Part shown: piece after piece, positions 1 to 7,204 of the stretch
Numbering within the stretch: position 1 is the first letter of the stretch
How the letters are laid out: every line of letters begins with the position of its first letter
Assembly (NCBI GenBank): GCA_964462515.1
Contig: CAYWXK010000053.1
Coordinates: 1-23,252 of the forward strand
Origin: CAYWXK01 sp964462515
GTDB lineage: Bacteria > Planctomycetota > Phycisphaerae > Sedimentisphaerales > Anaerobacaceae
Direction of reading: 5' to 3'
DNA length: 23,252 bases
The notes under the pieces: generated by a model
Databases searched by the model: none
The model's input: the letters and a program-made list of their open reading frames with translations, nothing else
Told to the model about the DNA's origin: nothing
Program-made: the position numbers and the translations under genes

Positions 1-42
<42 letters not shown>

Positions 43-130
43 AGGATAATTTAGAGCGTTGCCTGCTTTATTGCGGGTAACGATACGTCAGGCCTTTCGT
101 TGCTGTGGCCTTAACTGTGACTTGTAAATG

Positions 131-162
131 AAAAAGCCCCGCGTAACTCGCGGGGCTTTTTT
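131..162 (+). terminator. Rho-independent terminator after 16S rRNA
   Basis: The arms GCCCCGCG (136-143) and CGCGGGGC (149-156) form a perfect 8-bp GC-rich stem with loop TAACT. It is followed by a run of six T and preceded by five A, so it could also work on the minus strand. It lies about 100 bases after the 16S end, which indicates that the 16S transcript stops here and is not linked to 23S. Confidence 0.93.
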
Positions 163-198
163 ATTTGTAGCCATAGAGGACTCTGAAATCACTCTTAG

Positions 199-2213
199 CC
201 CAACTTTCGCAGTTTGAGTAAAAAATAAGAAAATCTGGGTGATTTTAGTGCGTAAACTCTTTGATTTCGCCATCAGAACCTCAAGGCCCGCTGTAGTGTA
301 GACCTACCATCTTGCACAATCAGAATAAAACTCTGATATTCTTCCATATGTTTTTACGAACAAACAAACGTTGGAAGAATGGAAAGTGGCACAGGCACTA
401 TAGTGTAGTTGAAAACCGTCGTTTAACCGATGGGAAAGTCGTTCAGCGAACCGCACTTTACTTAGGGGAAATTAATGATTGTCAAGAAGCTGCCTGGCGA
501 AAGACATTGGAAGTCTTTGATGAAAGTTCACAGCAGAAATATCAACTAAGTCTTTTTCCAGAAGATCAGCCAATCCCTGCCGATGCCCTTGATGCTGTTT
601 CAGTCAGACTCAGCCAAATGCAGTTGCGTCATCCTCGCAGTTTTGGTGATTGTTGGCTCGGCTGCTGGTTATGGAACCAGTTGGGTCTGGACCAATTTTG
701 GCGGGACAGACTTCAAAGTTCTCGTGGTGATACGCAGTGGTCAAAGGTGCTGCAATTGCTGGTTATCAACCGCCTGATTGAGCCTGGCAGCGAGTTTCAA
801 GTTCATCGCCGATGGTTCGATTGCAGCGCAATGGATGAGCTATTGGCTGTGGATTTCATCGTAGCCGGCAAGGACAGATTGTATCGCTGTTTAGACCGTA
901 TTCTCAAACACAAATGGCAGCTTTTTTCACATCTTCAAAAGCAATGGAAGGATTTATTTTCTTCCAGTTTTGATGTGCTGCTTTACGATTTAACCAGCAC
1001 ATACTTTGAAGGATTGTGTGAGCAAAATCCCAAGGCCAAACATGGTTATAGTCGCGACAGACGCTTTGATTGTCGACAGGTAATAATAGCATTGATCATA
1101 ACGCCGGATGGCTTACCACTGGCATACGAAGTGATGCCGGGCAATACATCAGACAAGACAACATTGCGTAGTTTTTTGTCGATGATTGAGTCGTTGTATG
1201 GCAAAGCTCGGCGTGTTTGGGTAATGGACCGTGGTATTCCAACCGAACAGATACTGTCTGAGATGCGTTCAGAAGGCATTCAATACCTCGTAGGAACTCC
1301 TCGGTCAAGATTAGATGACCTGGAGGCAAAACTCCTCGCTCTGCCATGGCGGCAGGTAAATGAAAATGTGCAGGTCAAGCTGCTTGTAGAAGATAATGAG
1401 TTATATGTTCTTGCCCAAAGCGTGGGTCGGCGTGAAAAGGAAAAGGGCATACGCCGCCATAAATTGAGAAGGTTGTTTGAAGCTCTTCGAAGATTACAAA
1501 AGAATTGCCGAGATCGTGACAGGTTGCTGGAAAAGATTGGAGCACTCAAGCACGAATCTGGCCGAGCCTTCCGTTTTGTAGAGATTACTCTGCCTCCGCC
1601 AGGCAGTAAAGTAACACCCAAGAGCTTCACATTTAAGTTAAAAGTGGATGCTTTTAAGAAAGCCGAAAAGCGGGATGGTTCATATCTATTGCGTAGTAAT
1701 TTAACCGAAGAAGACCCGAAGGTTCTTTGGGAGCGTTATATTCAACTTACCCAGATTGAAGCTGCTTTTAAGTGCCTCAAGAGCGACCTCGCCGTTCGTC
1801 CTGTTTACCACCAATTGGAACATCGTGTAGAGGCGCATATTTTTATTGCCTTCCAGGCGTATTGCTTGATGGTAACGTTAGGGAAATACTTAAGTGTTCA
1901 TGCAAGTGGTTTAACAGCCAGGGCGGTGCTTGAGAAATTATCTACGATTCAGATGGTGGACGTTTGGCTGCCGACAACAGATGGGCGTTGGTTAATTATG
2001 CCACGTTATACACAGCCGGAAGTTGAGCATAAAATGATTTTGTATAAGCTGCATTTGAGGTTACCTAATCAACCGCCGCCGAGGATAAGCAGTCGGCAGT
2101 TACCGGGTGAGCCGATTGATCCTTTGACCCGGCTCAGGACAAGATTGTAGTGGAGACCTTGTGCCCTGGGAACCTAAAAATAAGGATTTTACCCCTTAAC
2201 TGCGAAAGTTGGG
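199..2213 (+). mobile_element. Complete IS1634-like insertion sequence, about 2.0 kb
   Basis: The ends are defined by a perfect 16-bp inverted repeat, CCCAACTTTCGCAGTT at 199-214 and its reverse complement at 2198-2213. Weaker similarity extends inward on both sides to a GTAAAA. The element contains one transposase gene on the plus strand. TTAG occurs immediately outside both ends (195-198 and 2214-2217), a candidate 4-bp target duplication. IS1634 members usually make slightly longer duplications, so this length is uncertain. The left end sits about 37 bases past the 16S terminator, a site where insertion harms no gene. Confidence 0.88.
348..2150 (+). CDS. IS1634-family (IS4 superfamily) DDE transposase
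   Basis: The protein has 600 residues from the ATG at 348. That start gives the MFLRTNKRWKNGKWHRHYSVVE opening, the shape typical of the family; an upstream in-frame TTG at 312 would add 12 unlikely residues. The DDE catalytic motifs are present in order: YDLTSTYFEG with the first Asp (residue about 213), VMDRGIP with the second Asp, and near the C terminus the Y/E signature in LTQIEAAFKCLKS. The enzyme would cut and join the element ends at 199 and 2213. The reading frame is intact and the length is normal for the family, so the copy may be active. It is the only gene in the element. Confidence 0.92.
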   Translation: MFLRTNKRWKNGKWHRHYSVVENRRLTDGKVVQRTALYLGEINDCQEAAWRKTLEVFDESSQQKYQLSLFPEDQPIPADALDAVSVRLSQMQLRHPRSFGDCWLGCWLWNQLGLDQFWRDRLQSSRGDTQWSKVLQLLVINRLIEPGSEFQVHRRWFDCSAMDELLAVDFIVAGKDRLYRCLDRILKHKWQLFSHLQKQWKDLFSSSFDVLLYDLTSTYFEGLCEQNPKAKHGYSRDRRFDCRQVIIALIITPDGLPLAYEVMPGNTSDKTTLRSFLSMIESLYGKARRVWVMDRGIPTEQILSEMRSEGIQYLVGTPRSRLDDLEAKLLALPWRQVNENVQVKLLVEDNELYVLAQSVGRREKEKGIRRHKLRRLFEALRRLQKNCRDRDRLLEKIGALKHESGRAFRFVEITLPPPGSKVTPKSFTFKLKVDAFKKAEKRDGSYLLRSNLTEEDPKVLWERYIQLTQIEAAFKCLKSDLAVRPVYHQLEHRVEAHIFIAFQAYCLMVTLGKYLSVHASGLTARAVLEKLSTIQMVDVWLPTTDGRWLIMPRYTQPEVEHKMILYKLHLRLPNQPPPRISSRQLPGEPIDPLTRLRTRL

Positions 2214-2397
2214 TTAGGGCTGCACAGAGGCAGATTTCCAACTATGGCCAAACACTCCCGTCGTTCCTTCCGCCGCCGACCCCCGCCCAAGACGTTAATC
2301 GCCCGCACTTGTCCGCCATCCGTGTGGCGGAACAAGGCCGCGAAAGAATATCATGACGAATTTGCCTGATTAAATTTTCAGAAAAAGATCAAGATGG
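2214..2397. other. Intergenic segment with a REP-like hairpin
   Basis: No gene could be supported here. A 41-codon reading frame (ATG 2244, stop 2369) begins MAKHSRRSFRRRPPPK, is very Arg/Pro-rich and matches no family I recognise. Inside it is a hairpin at 2309-2335 with arms TTGTCCGCCA and TGGCGGAACAA around a TCCGTG loop. Related TCCGCCA/TGGCGGA arms recur at 11509-11538, so this is probably a dispersed palindromic repeat. Confidence 0.5.
2309..2335. repeat. REP-like palindrome, TCCGCCA/TGGCGGA type
   Basis: The left arm (2309-2318) and right arm (2325-2335) pair over about ten bases with one bulge. The same arms, including the adjoining ACAA/TTGT bases in part, are found at 11509-11538. 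Two sites in 23 kb suggest a repeat family. Confidence 0.55.
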
Positions 2398-2425
2398 TTG
2401 TATTTTGATATCTATAAAGTATAAT
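2398..2425 (+). promoter_or_regulatory. Sigma-70-like promoter of the restriction-modification operon
   Basis: TTGTAT (2398-2403) and a perfect TATAAT (2420-2425) are separated by 16 bases. The site lies 44 bases before the nuclease start codon, and AAGGA at 2457-2461 sits at ribosome-binding distance from that ATG. Confidence 0.6.
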
Positions 2426-2469
2426 GCATAGTTAAGTCAACAATTTCATCCGATATAAGGATCGAAGGT

Positions 2470-3493
2470 ATGATACGTTTCTATGAGAAAGGCATAGATG
2501 TAATCAAAAAATCCTTTGCTGGGGCAGCAAAGGGCATCATTTGCACGCCTTATTACACTGAGCGAGGGCTTAAACTTTTAGACCCGTTTTTTAGATGCCG
2601 CAGAGGAGGTAGAGTTCTGGACACGGTTTAGTCCTCTCGACTGGCGAGCTGGCGTGGCTGATATGGAGGCATTGAAACGCCGAGTTCAATCAATTATGAA
2701 CAGGCAGAAAAGATTTGCACTTCATGTTTCGGACGACCTGCACGCGAAAATATACTCGTTTTCCAACAACAAGGTGATAATAGGGTCTGCGAATCTGACT
2801 TGGCCGGCTATGACAACCAACATAGAGATAATCTGTGAGTTGACAAAAGCCGACGCAACCGGTTTTCAGCCACTTCTGTCAACCTTCCGGTCTCGGTTGA
2901 CGCCTGTGTCAGCGAAGGTATTCACTGATTACGTTGACGTCGCCACCGATGCTATATCCAAACCCTTCGAAGGTCCTGCAGAAGAAGATGGAGATATGAA
3001 TGCTGCGATTGACCTCGCAGAGGAGACGCTCAGGAAATCTTTGGCGCACGCGGCTCCTCAGACCCCTCATATCTCCCTTCCGGAAATTGAACGTTTCAAG
3101 GATTACTGCTACAAGGGAAAATCAGATGTAAGTAGGGTAATTATCGAACGAATAGAGGGTAAAGATAATCTTCAGGGCCACGTGAAACACTGTTACTACG
3201 GTGCCTTGCGTTTCTTGTCCAAGCATTCGCAATTTGTTGCCGAAATAGCTGTCACTCCACGCGAATCGCTTTACAGTTTCGCAAATCCAGATATCCGTAC
3301 CAAATGGATAGAATTCTTACGTAAGCACGCAAACGAGATTGATGATAAGCGAGATTTCAGCTTCCATACTCTAAGAGTATATATTCCAGAGAATTTGGGT
3401 GGTATCTGCAGCGGAGGCGGTGGTGCAAGCAGCACACTCAAACGAGTATTACCATTGGTTGCCAGAATGCTCCAAATATCAGGAAAAAAATAA
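2470..3493 (+). pseudogene. BfiI-like PLD-fold restriction endonuclease, frameshifted
   Basis: The gene begins at ATG 2470 (MIRFYEKGIDVIKKSF) behind AAGGA. That frame hits a stop at 2631, while the rest of the protein continues in the next frame from about 2590 to 3493. Removing one T from the six-T run at 2587-2592 joins the two parts into about 340 residues. The joined protein has a phospholipase-D active site: HAK (about 91-93), GSANLT with Asn about 108, and Glu about 119. This resembles the His-Lys-Asn-Glu set of BfiI, a metal-independent restriction enzyme of similar length (known family, from memory). The C-terminal half (about 190-340) is unrecognised and may be the DNA-recognition domain. 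The stop TAA directly abuts the methyltransferase ATG, so the two are translationally coupled. Read literally the gene is broken. A +1 frameshift on the T run or a sequence error is possible. Confidence 0.75.
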
Positions 3494-4846
3494 ATGACCA
3501 AAATAGATTTCCTCGACAAAATTATATTGGGTGATTGCTTAGAGCTTTTGCCAAAAGTCCCCGACAACTCGATTCGGACAATACATACGAGCCCGCCTTA
3601 CAACATCGAGAGGGGTTACAAAGGCTACAATGATAATCTCGGTGGGAGAGACTATTTAGATTTCATAGAAAAAGTCCTGTCCGAATGTAAGAGAGTATTA
3701 GTTCCTGGAGGTGCTCTTTTCTGGCAAACGGGATATACCGCCGAACAGGAGGAGTATATCACGCCCCTTGACCATCTTACATTCCATCTGTTTCAGAAAT
3801 TGGGTTTTCGATTGAAAGACCGTATCATCTGGCGTTATTGGGGAGGCATGGCTTTCAAGTCGAAGTTTACAAATAAACACGAAACAATCCTCTGGTGGAT
3901 TAAGCCCGGTCGAGCAACTACGCAGTCAAAGTTTGATGTCTTTCCGGTGAGAGAGGCAACAAAATTCTATGACCCCCGTAACAATCTTTTTGGACGTAAC
4001 CCCGGCAACGTCTGGGAGGTGGACCGCGTAGCGTTTGGAAGCAATGACCAAACATCGCATATCGCAGTATTTCCGGAGGAGATATCTGACAGAATCGTCC
4101 TATCTACGACCGATGAGAACGATGTGGTGTTAGACCCCTTTTCCGGCAGCGGCACTGTTTGCAAAGTTGCCAAAGCACGTGCGCGGCATTTTATAGGATT
4201 TGAGATAAGCCCTCTTTATCACCAGGAATCTGTTCAACGGCTCTCTCTCCAGGCTAGAGGAGAGCTTTCGAGCATTCTGTCGGAGATTCTTAAGGAACAT
4301 GTATTCGGCGCTGGTGAAACAAAAAAATTCAGTGCAATTGAAGATAAGGTTATGAACCTTCTTTCTCCATTTTCTTTGAAGCACTATGAAGATATAATTA
4401 CAAAACCATATTTAGACGCCCTATGCGCCGGACACGAAGACGTTGTAAAGAAGTCTGACAAGGTAAAACTCTGGAACGATTTGGAGGAAATACTACCTCC
4501 CTTTGGGGCCAATGAGACCAGCAAGGATCCCGTTGGCTTGATTTCTCTTGTCGACCGGGCTTATATGCGGGCATTCAAACTGCACAAGGTATACAACAGC
4601 GTGATGCGTTTTCATTGTGCTGCCAGATGGCTCGCTATGTTTCAATCCGCACTTGCGGAAAGTCGAAAAGAAGGGTGGAGAAAAATCTTAACATCTCTTG
4701 CTGAGAGCGAAACGGGAACTTACTGCCTCACAGAGGATAGAATTGCTCTTGTGAAGCACAGGAAAAGGGTTAAGGTAGATGCCATTGAAATCCCATCTTT
4801 AGAGGATTCCCAGGAGAAACTCACGACCCCCCAATTGTTTCGATAG
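3494..4846 (+). CDS. Beta-class DNA methyltransferase (N4-cytosine or N6-adenine) of the R-M pair
   Basis: The protein has 450 residues. Catalytic motif IV, TSPPY (residues 32-36), comes first and the S-adenosylmethionine site DPFSGSGT (214-221), followed by GFEIS, comes later. This order defines the beta class. The region between them (about 80-200) should contain the target recognition part. SPPY is commonest in N4-cytosine enzymes but also occurs in N6-adenine enzymes, so the modified base is left open. The catalytic part ends near residue 250. The following 200 residues are an extra C-terminal region that I do not recognise. The ATG follows the nuclease stop codon with no gap. The enzyme would protect the host from the partner nuclease. 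With that nuclease frameshifted, the methyltransferase may now act alone. Confidence 0.9.
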   Translation: MTKIDFLDKIILGDCLELLPKVPDNSIRTIHTSPPYNIERGYKGYNDNLGGRDYLDFIEKVLSECKRVLVPGGALFWQTGYTAEQEEYITPLDHLTFHLFQKLGFRLKDRIIWRYWGGMAFKSKFTNKHETILWWIKPGRATTQSKFDVFPVREATKFYDPRNNLFGRNPGNVWEVDRVAFGSNDQTSHIAVFPEEISDRIVLSTTDENDVVLDPFSGSGTVCKVAKARARHFIGFEISPLYHQESVQRLSLQARGELSSILSEILKEHVFGAGETKKFSAIEDKVMNLLSPFSLKHYEDIITKPYLDALCAGHEDVVKKSDKVKLWNDLEEILPPFGANETSKDPVGLISLVDRAYMRAFKLHKVYNSVMRFHCAARWLAMFQSALAESRKEGWRKILTSLAESETGTYCLTEDRIALVKHRKRVKVDAIEIPSLEDSQEKLTTPQLFR

Positions 4847-5031
4847 CTTTTGGGCAAAACCAAGGCCAACCACCACTTTTCATCATCATACGAAATTCCA
4901 TCGGCCCTGCATTAATTTTCAGGACATAGAATAGCAGAAAGGGAGGAAAAATCAATATAAAAAACGCAACAATCCCCAGCCCTCGTCAATCACTACTCAC
5001 CACTCACTAATTAACCAATCAACTAATTTCC

Positions 5032-5061
5032 TTCGTGTAAATTTGTGTTAATTCGTGGTTC
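5032..5061. repeat. Three tandem 10-bp units
   Basis: TTCGTGTAAA, TTTGTGTTAA and TTCGTGGTTC follow each other with a period of exactly ten bases. The consensus TTCGTGTTAA-type run resembles an intergenic repeat I believe is widespread in Planctomycetota genomes, but I cannot check this here. Confidence 0.6.
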
Positions 5062-5095
5062 CCTTTTTGTCTTTCTGTCTTTGTATCTTGTTGGT

Positions 5096-5178
5096 AAAAA
5101 ACAGCCCAAAAAGTGCCTCAATTTTGCAAAAAGTTGTTAAAAGTTGCTAATTTCTATCAAAAAAGTGCAAAAAAGTGC
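5096..5178. promoter_or_regulatory. Helically phased A-tracts, probably curved DNA
   Basis: Runs of four to six A begin at 5096, 5108, 5128, 5139, 5159 and 5169. The spacings of 12, 20, 11, 20 and 10 are close to one or two helical turns. Five of the six are followed by GTGC, GTTG or GTTGC. Phased A-tracts bend DNA (known property). The bend would lie about 220-300 bases upstream of the promoter at 5390. Confidence 0.5.
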
Positions 5179-5389
5179 TCATTTATACCCCCATTTTAAC
5201 GCTAAAAACAAATATGTCCTATAATATTACAGCTTACTTCCCTACCAACCACTCCATTTTCAAAATTTTTCGAAAAAACCCCTTCTTTTTCAATTTTTTT
5301 TATCTTTTCTTCACCTCTTCTTATTTTGCTTTTTTCAATTTTTTCTTCACAGTCATCTTCAAATCGGTATTTGAAAATCCCCTCTGGGC

Positions 5390-5418
5390 TTGACGGAAGG
5401 GACTAAAAGGCATAGTAT
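5390..5418 (+). promoter_or_regulatory. Sigma-70-like promoter upstream of the FlgI-like gene
   Basis: TTGACG (5390-5395) and TAGTAT (5413-5418) are separated by 17 bases. The site lies 70 bases upstream of the start codon at 5488, leaving a short leader. Confidence 0.65.
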
Positions 5419-5487
5419 CTTCGTTGGATACTTGTCTGACAACAGTCAAGAATGGAATGCAATTCGGCCTTTTGAGGTATTGGCGGT

Positions 5488-7116
5488 ATGAATATGGGCA
5501 TTGTAAGAAAAGCTTTTGTGATAACGATGCTGCTTGCGTATTGCCTTTTAGCAGGCTGCGAGGAGCTGGCCAAAACCGGCGCCGGGAAAAAAGAGCTTAC
5601 ACCAGATATAAAATTAGGCGCTACGATAGGCTCGATGACCGAGGTAATTGCGCCCGAATCAATCGCGGTCGAGGGATACGGCCTGGTAGGCGGTCTTAAC
5701 GGGACCGGCTCATCAGAATGCCCGCCACAGATTAGAGCATACCTTAAACGATACATACTTACACAATTGGCGAACCAGCAAATAAACACTGACAAACTTA
5801 TCGACAGCCCTAACACGGCGGTAGTCTTGATAGAGGGTGTCCTGCCGGCGGTGCCCTCGAAAAATCAATCTTTCGATGTGAAAGTAACGTCGCTTCCTGG
5901 GACGCGGACAACCTCTCTTGAAGGCGGGTGGCTATATGGCGCTGAGTTTAAGGCGGCAGGAAGCTTCGGCATAGCTACAAAAACTATAGCAGATGCAGAC
6001 GGGCCAATTTTCATAGATAAAATCGACGAGCCTGGTGTGGACAAAAGAACAGGATTCATTCTGGCCGGCGGACGGATCCTGGATGATTACACAATAGCTC
6101 TGGTCTTTCGCAAGCCGGATTATCAAAGCACAAGCGACGTTCGCAACCGTCTGAACGAGCTTTTTGGTGAAGGGACAGCAAGGGCGGTTTCGCCCGGCAG
6201 GATTGAATTGACAGTGCCGGAGAAGTATAAAAACCAAAAAGAAAAATTTGTCTCAATAATTAAGGCCACGTATTTGAATGAGATGCCGGAAATCACCGAG
6301 CAAAGGATAAATACATTTATTAGAATGCTTGCGGCCTCAGAAAATAAAGAAGCAAGCGGAATCGCTCTCGAAGCCATAGGCAACGAAAGTCTCAGCAAGC
6401 TAAGCGTTTTGCTGAAATCATCGGATGAGCAGGTGCGGCTGCGTGCAGCGCGATGTATGCTCAATCTGGGTAGTAACGCCGGCACAGAGACTCTTAGAGA
6501 AATTGCGATGAACGGGAGCTCAAGCTACCGGGTCGAGGCCCTTGAGGCGATAATCACAGGGACAAATCGCAATGAGGCATCTGCAATAGGGCGAAAGCTG
6601 CTGCGAGATAACGACTTTGAGGTCAGTTTGGCCGCATACGAACAATTACGGAAATTGGATGATATTGCTATAACGGGGGAATTTATCGGGCGTAGTTTTT
6701 TTCTGGAACAAATCGCACAAACTCAACACAAGGCGATTTTTGTGTCACGGAGCGGCCAGCCACGAATTGTGCTATTCGGTGCACCAATACTTTGCCGCGG
6801 CAACATTTTTGTGCAGTCAGAGAACGGCAAGGTGATAATCAATGCACCGGCCGGCCAGAAGTATGTATCGCTGATACGCAAGTATCCGAAACGACCTGAC
6901 GTAATGGCGAATCTCAAAAGCTCTTTTGAGCTTTCTGATATTATTCGCAAACTTTGTGAGGAGCCTACCGCAAAAGGTGAGGAGGGTCGTCGCGGCCTGG
7001 GAGTCTCATACGCCGAGATGATAGTCCTTTTGAAGCAGATGTGCGACAAAGGCGGTATAAGAGCAGACTTTCGAGCCGGACCCCTGCCAAAAATCAGCAC
7101 AGGTATCAAGAAATAG
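5488..7116 (+). CDS. Lipoprotein with FlgI-like domain and HEAT-like repeats
   Basis: The protein has 542 residues. It starts with a signal peptide ending in the lipobox LLAGC (Cys24), so it should be a lipid-anchored envelope protein. Residues about 45-270 resemble the flagellar P-ring protein FlgI: VEGYGLVGGLNGTG, later TAVVLIEGVLPAVPSKNQSFDVKV and TSLEGGWLY match the family's GYGLVVGLNGTGD and DVTVSSIGDATSLQGG blocks. Residues about 285-400 are helical repeats of HEAT type (for example SDEQVRLRAARCMLNLGS). Residues 400-542 are unrecognised. No other flagellar gene is in the window, and true FlgI is a periplasmic protein without a lipid anchor or HEAT repeats, so a P-ring role should not be assumed. 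An envelope scaffold is an inference. GAGG lies 9 bases before the ATG; a second ATG two codons later is possible. Confidence 0.8.
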   Translation: MNMGIVRKAFVITMLLAYCLLAGCEELAKTGAGKKELTPDIKLGATIGSMTEVIAPESIAVEGYGLVGGLNGTGSSECPPQIRAYLKRYILTQLANQQINTDKLIDSPNTAVVLIEGVLPAVPSKNQSFDVKVTSLPGTRTTSLEGGWLYGAEFKAAGSFGIATKTIADADGPIFIDKIDEPGVDKRTGFILAGGRILDDYTIALVFRKPDYQSTSDVRNRLNELFGEGTARAVSPGRIELTVPEKYKNQKEKFVSIIKATYLNEMPEITEQRINTFIRMLAASENKEASGIALEAIGNESLSKLSVLLKSSDEQVRLRAARCMLNLGSNAGTETLREIAMNGSSSYRVEALEAIITGTNRNEASAIGRKLLRDNDFEVSLAAYEQLRKLDDIAITGEFIGRSFFLEQIAQTQHKAIFVSRSGQPRIVLFGAPILCRGNIFVQSENGKVIINAPAGQKYVSLIRKYPKRPDVMANLKSSFELSDIIRKLCEEPTAKGEEGRRGLGVSYAEMIVLLKQMCDKGGIRADFRAGPLPKISTGIKK

Positions 7117-7204
7117 GAAACTATCGGTCGATAACAATATCTATCGGCTGTGAGAGGCTTGCGCCGGTGACGCAGCCATTTTCAACTATTTGAAGAGTGA
7201 AAAT

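Larger units (their letters stand above)
4847..5389. other. AT-rich intergenic region with short tandem repeats and pyrimidine tract
   Basis: No gene is supported over about 540 bases. In order it holds: a stretch resembling CACTCACC/TTAACCAATC repeats (about 4985-5030), with a similar stretch at 17776-17835; three 10-bp tandem units starting TTCGTG/TTTGTG (5032-5061); phased A-tracts (5096-5174); and a T-rich, mostly pyrimidine segment (about 5256-5350). The 72-residue reading frame at 5175-5393 is Phe-rich because of the T tract and is not believed. Confidence 0.7.

Noticed and set aside
312..347. TTG start 12 codons upstream for the transposase
   Set aside because: The ATG at 348 gives the family N terminus; the upstream residues have no counterpart.
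2150..2356. A 68-residue open frame after the transposase
   Set aside because: It overlaps the transposase stop and runs across the IS right end, so it is a chance frame.
5096..5178. CRISPR-like array
   Set aside because: The units are about 10 bases with no spacers, and no cas gene is present.
5175..5393. A 72-residue open frame rich in Phe
   Set aside because: It is produced by the T-rich tract, has no ribosome-binding site and no protein character.
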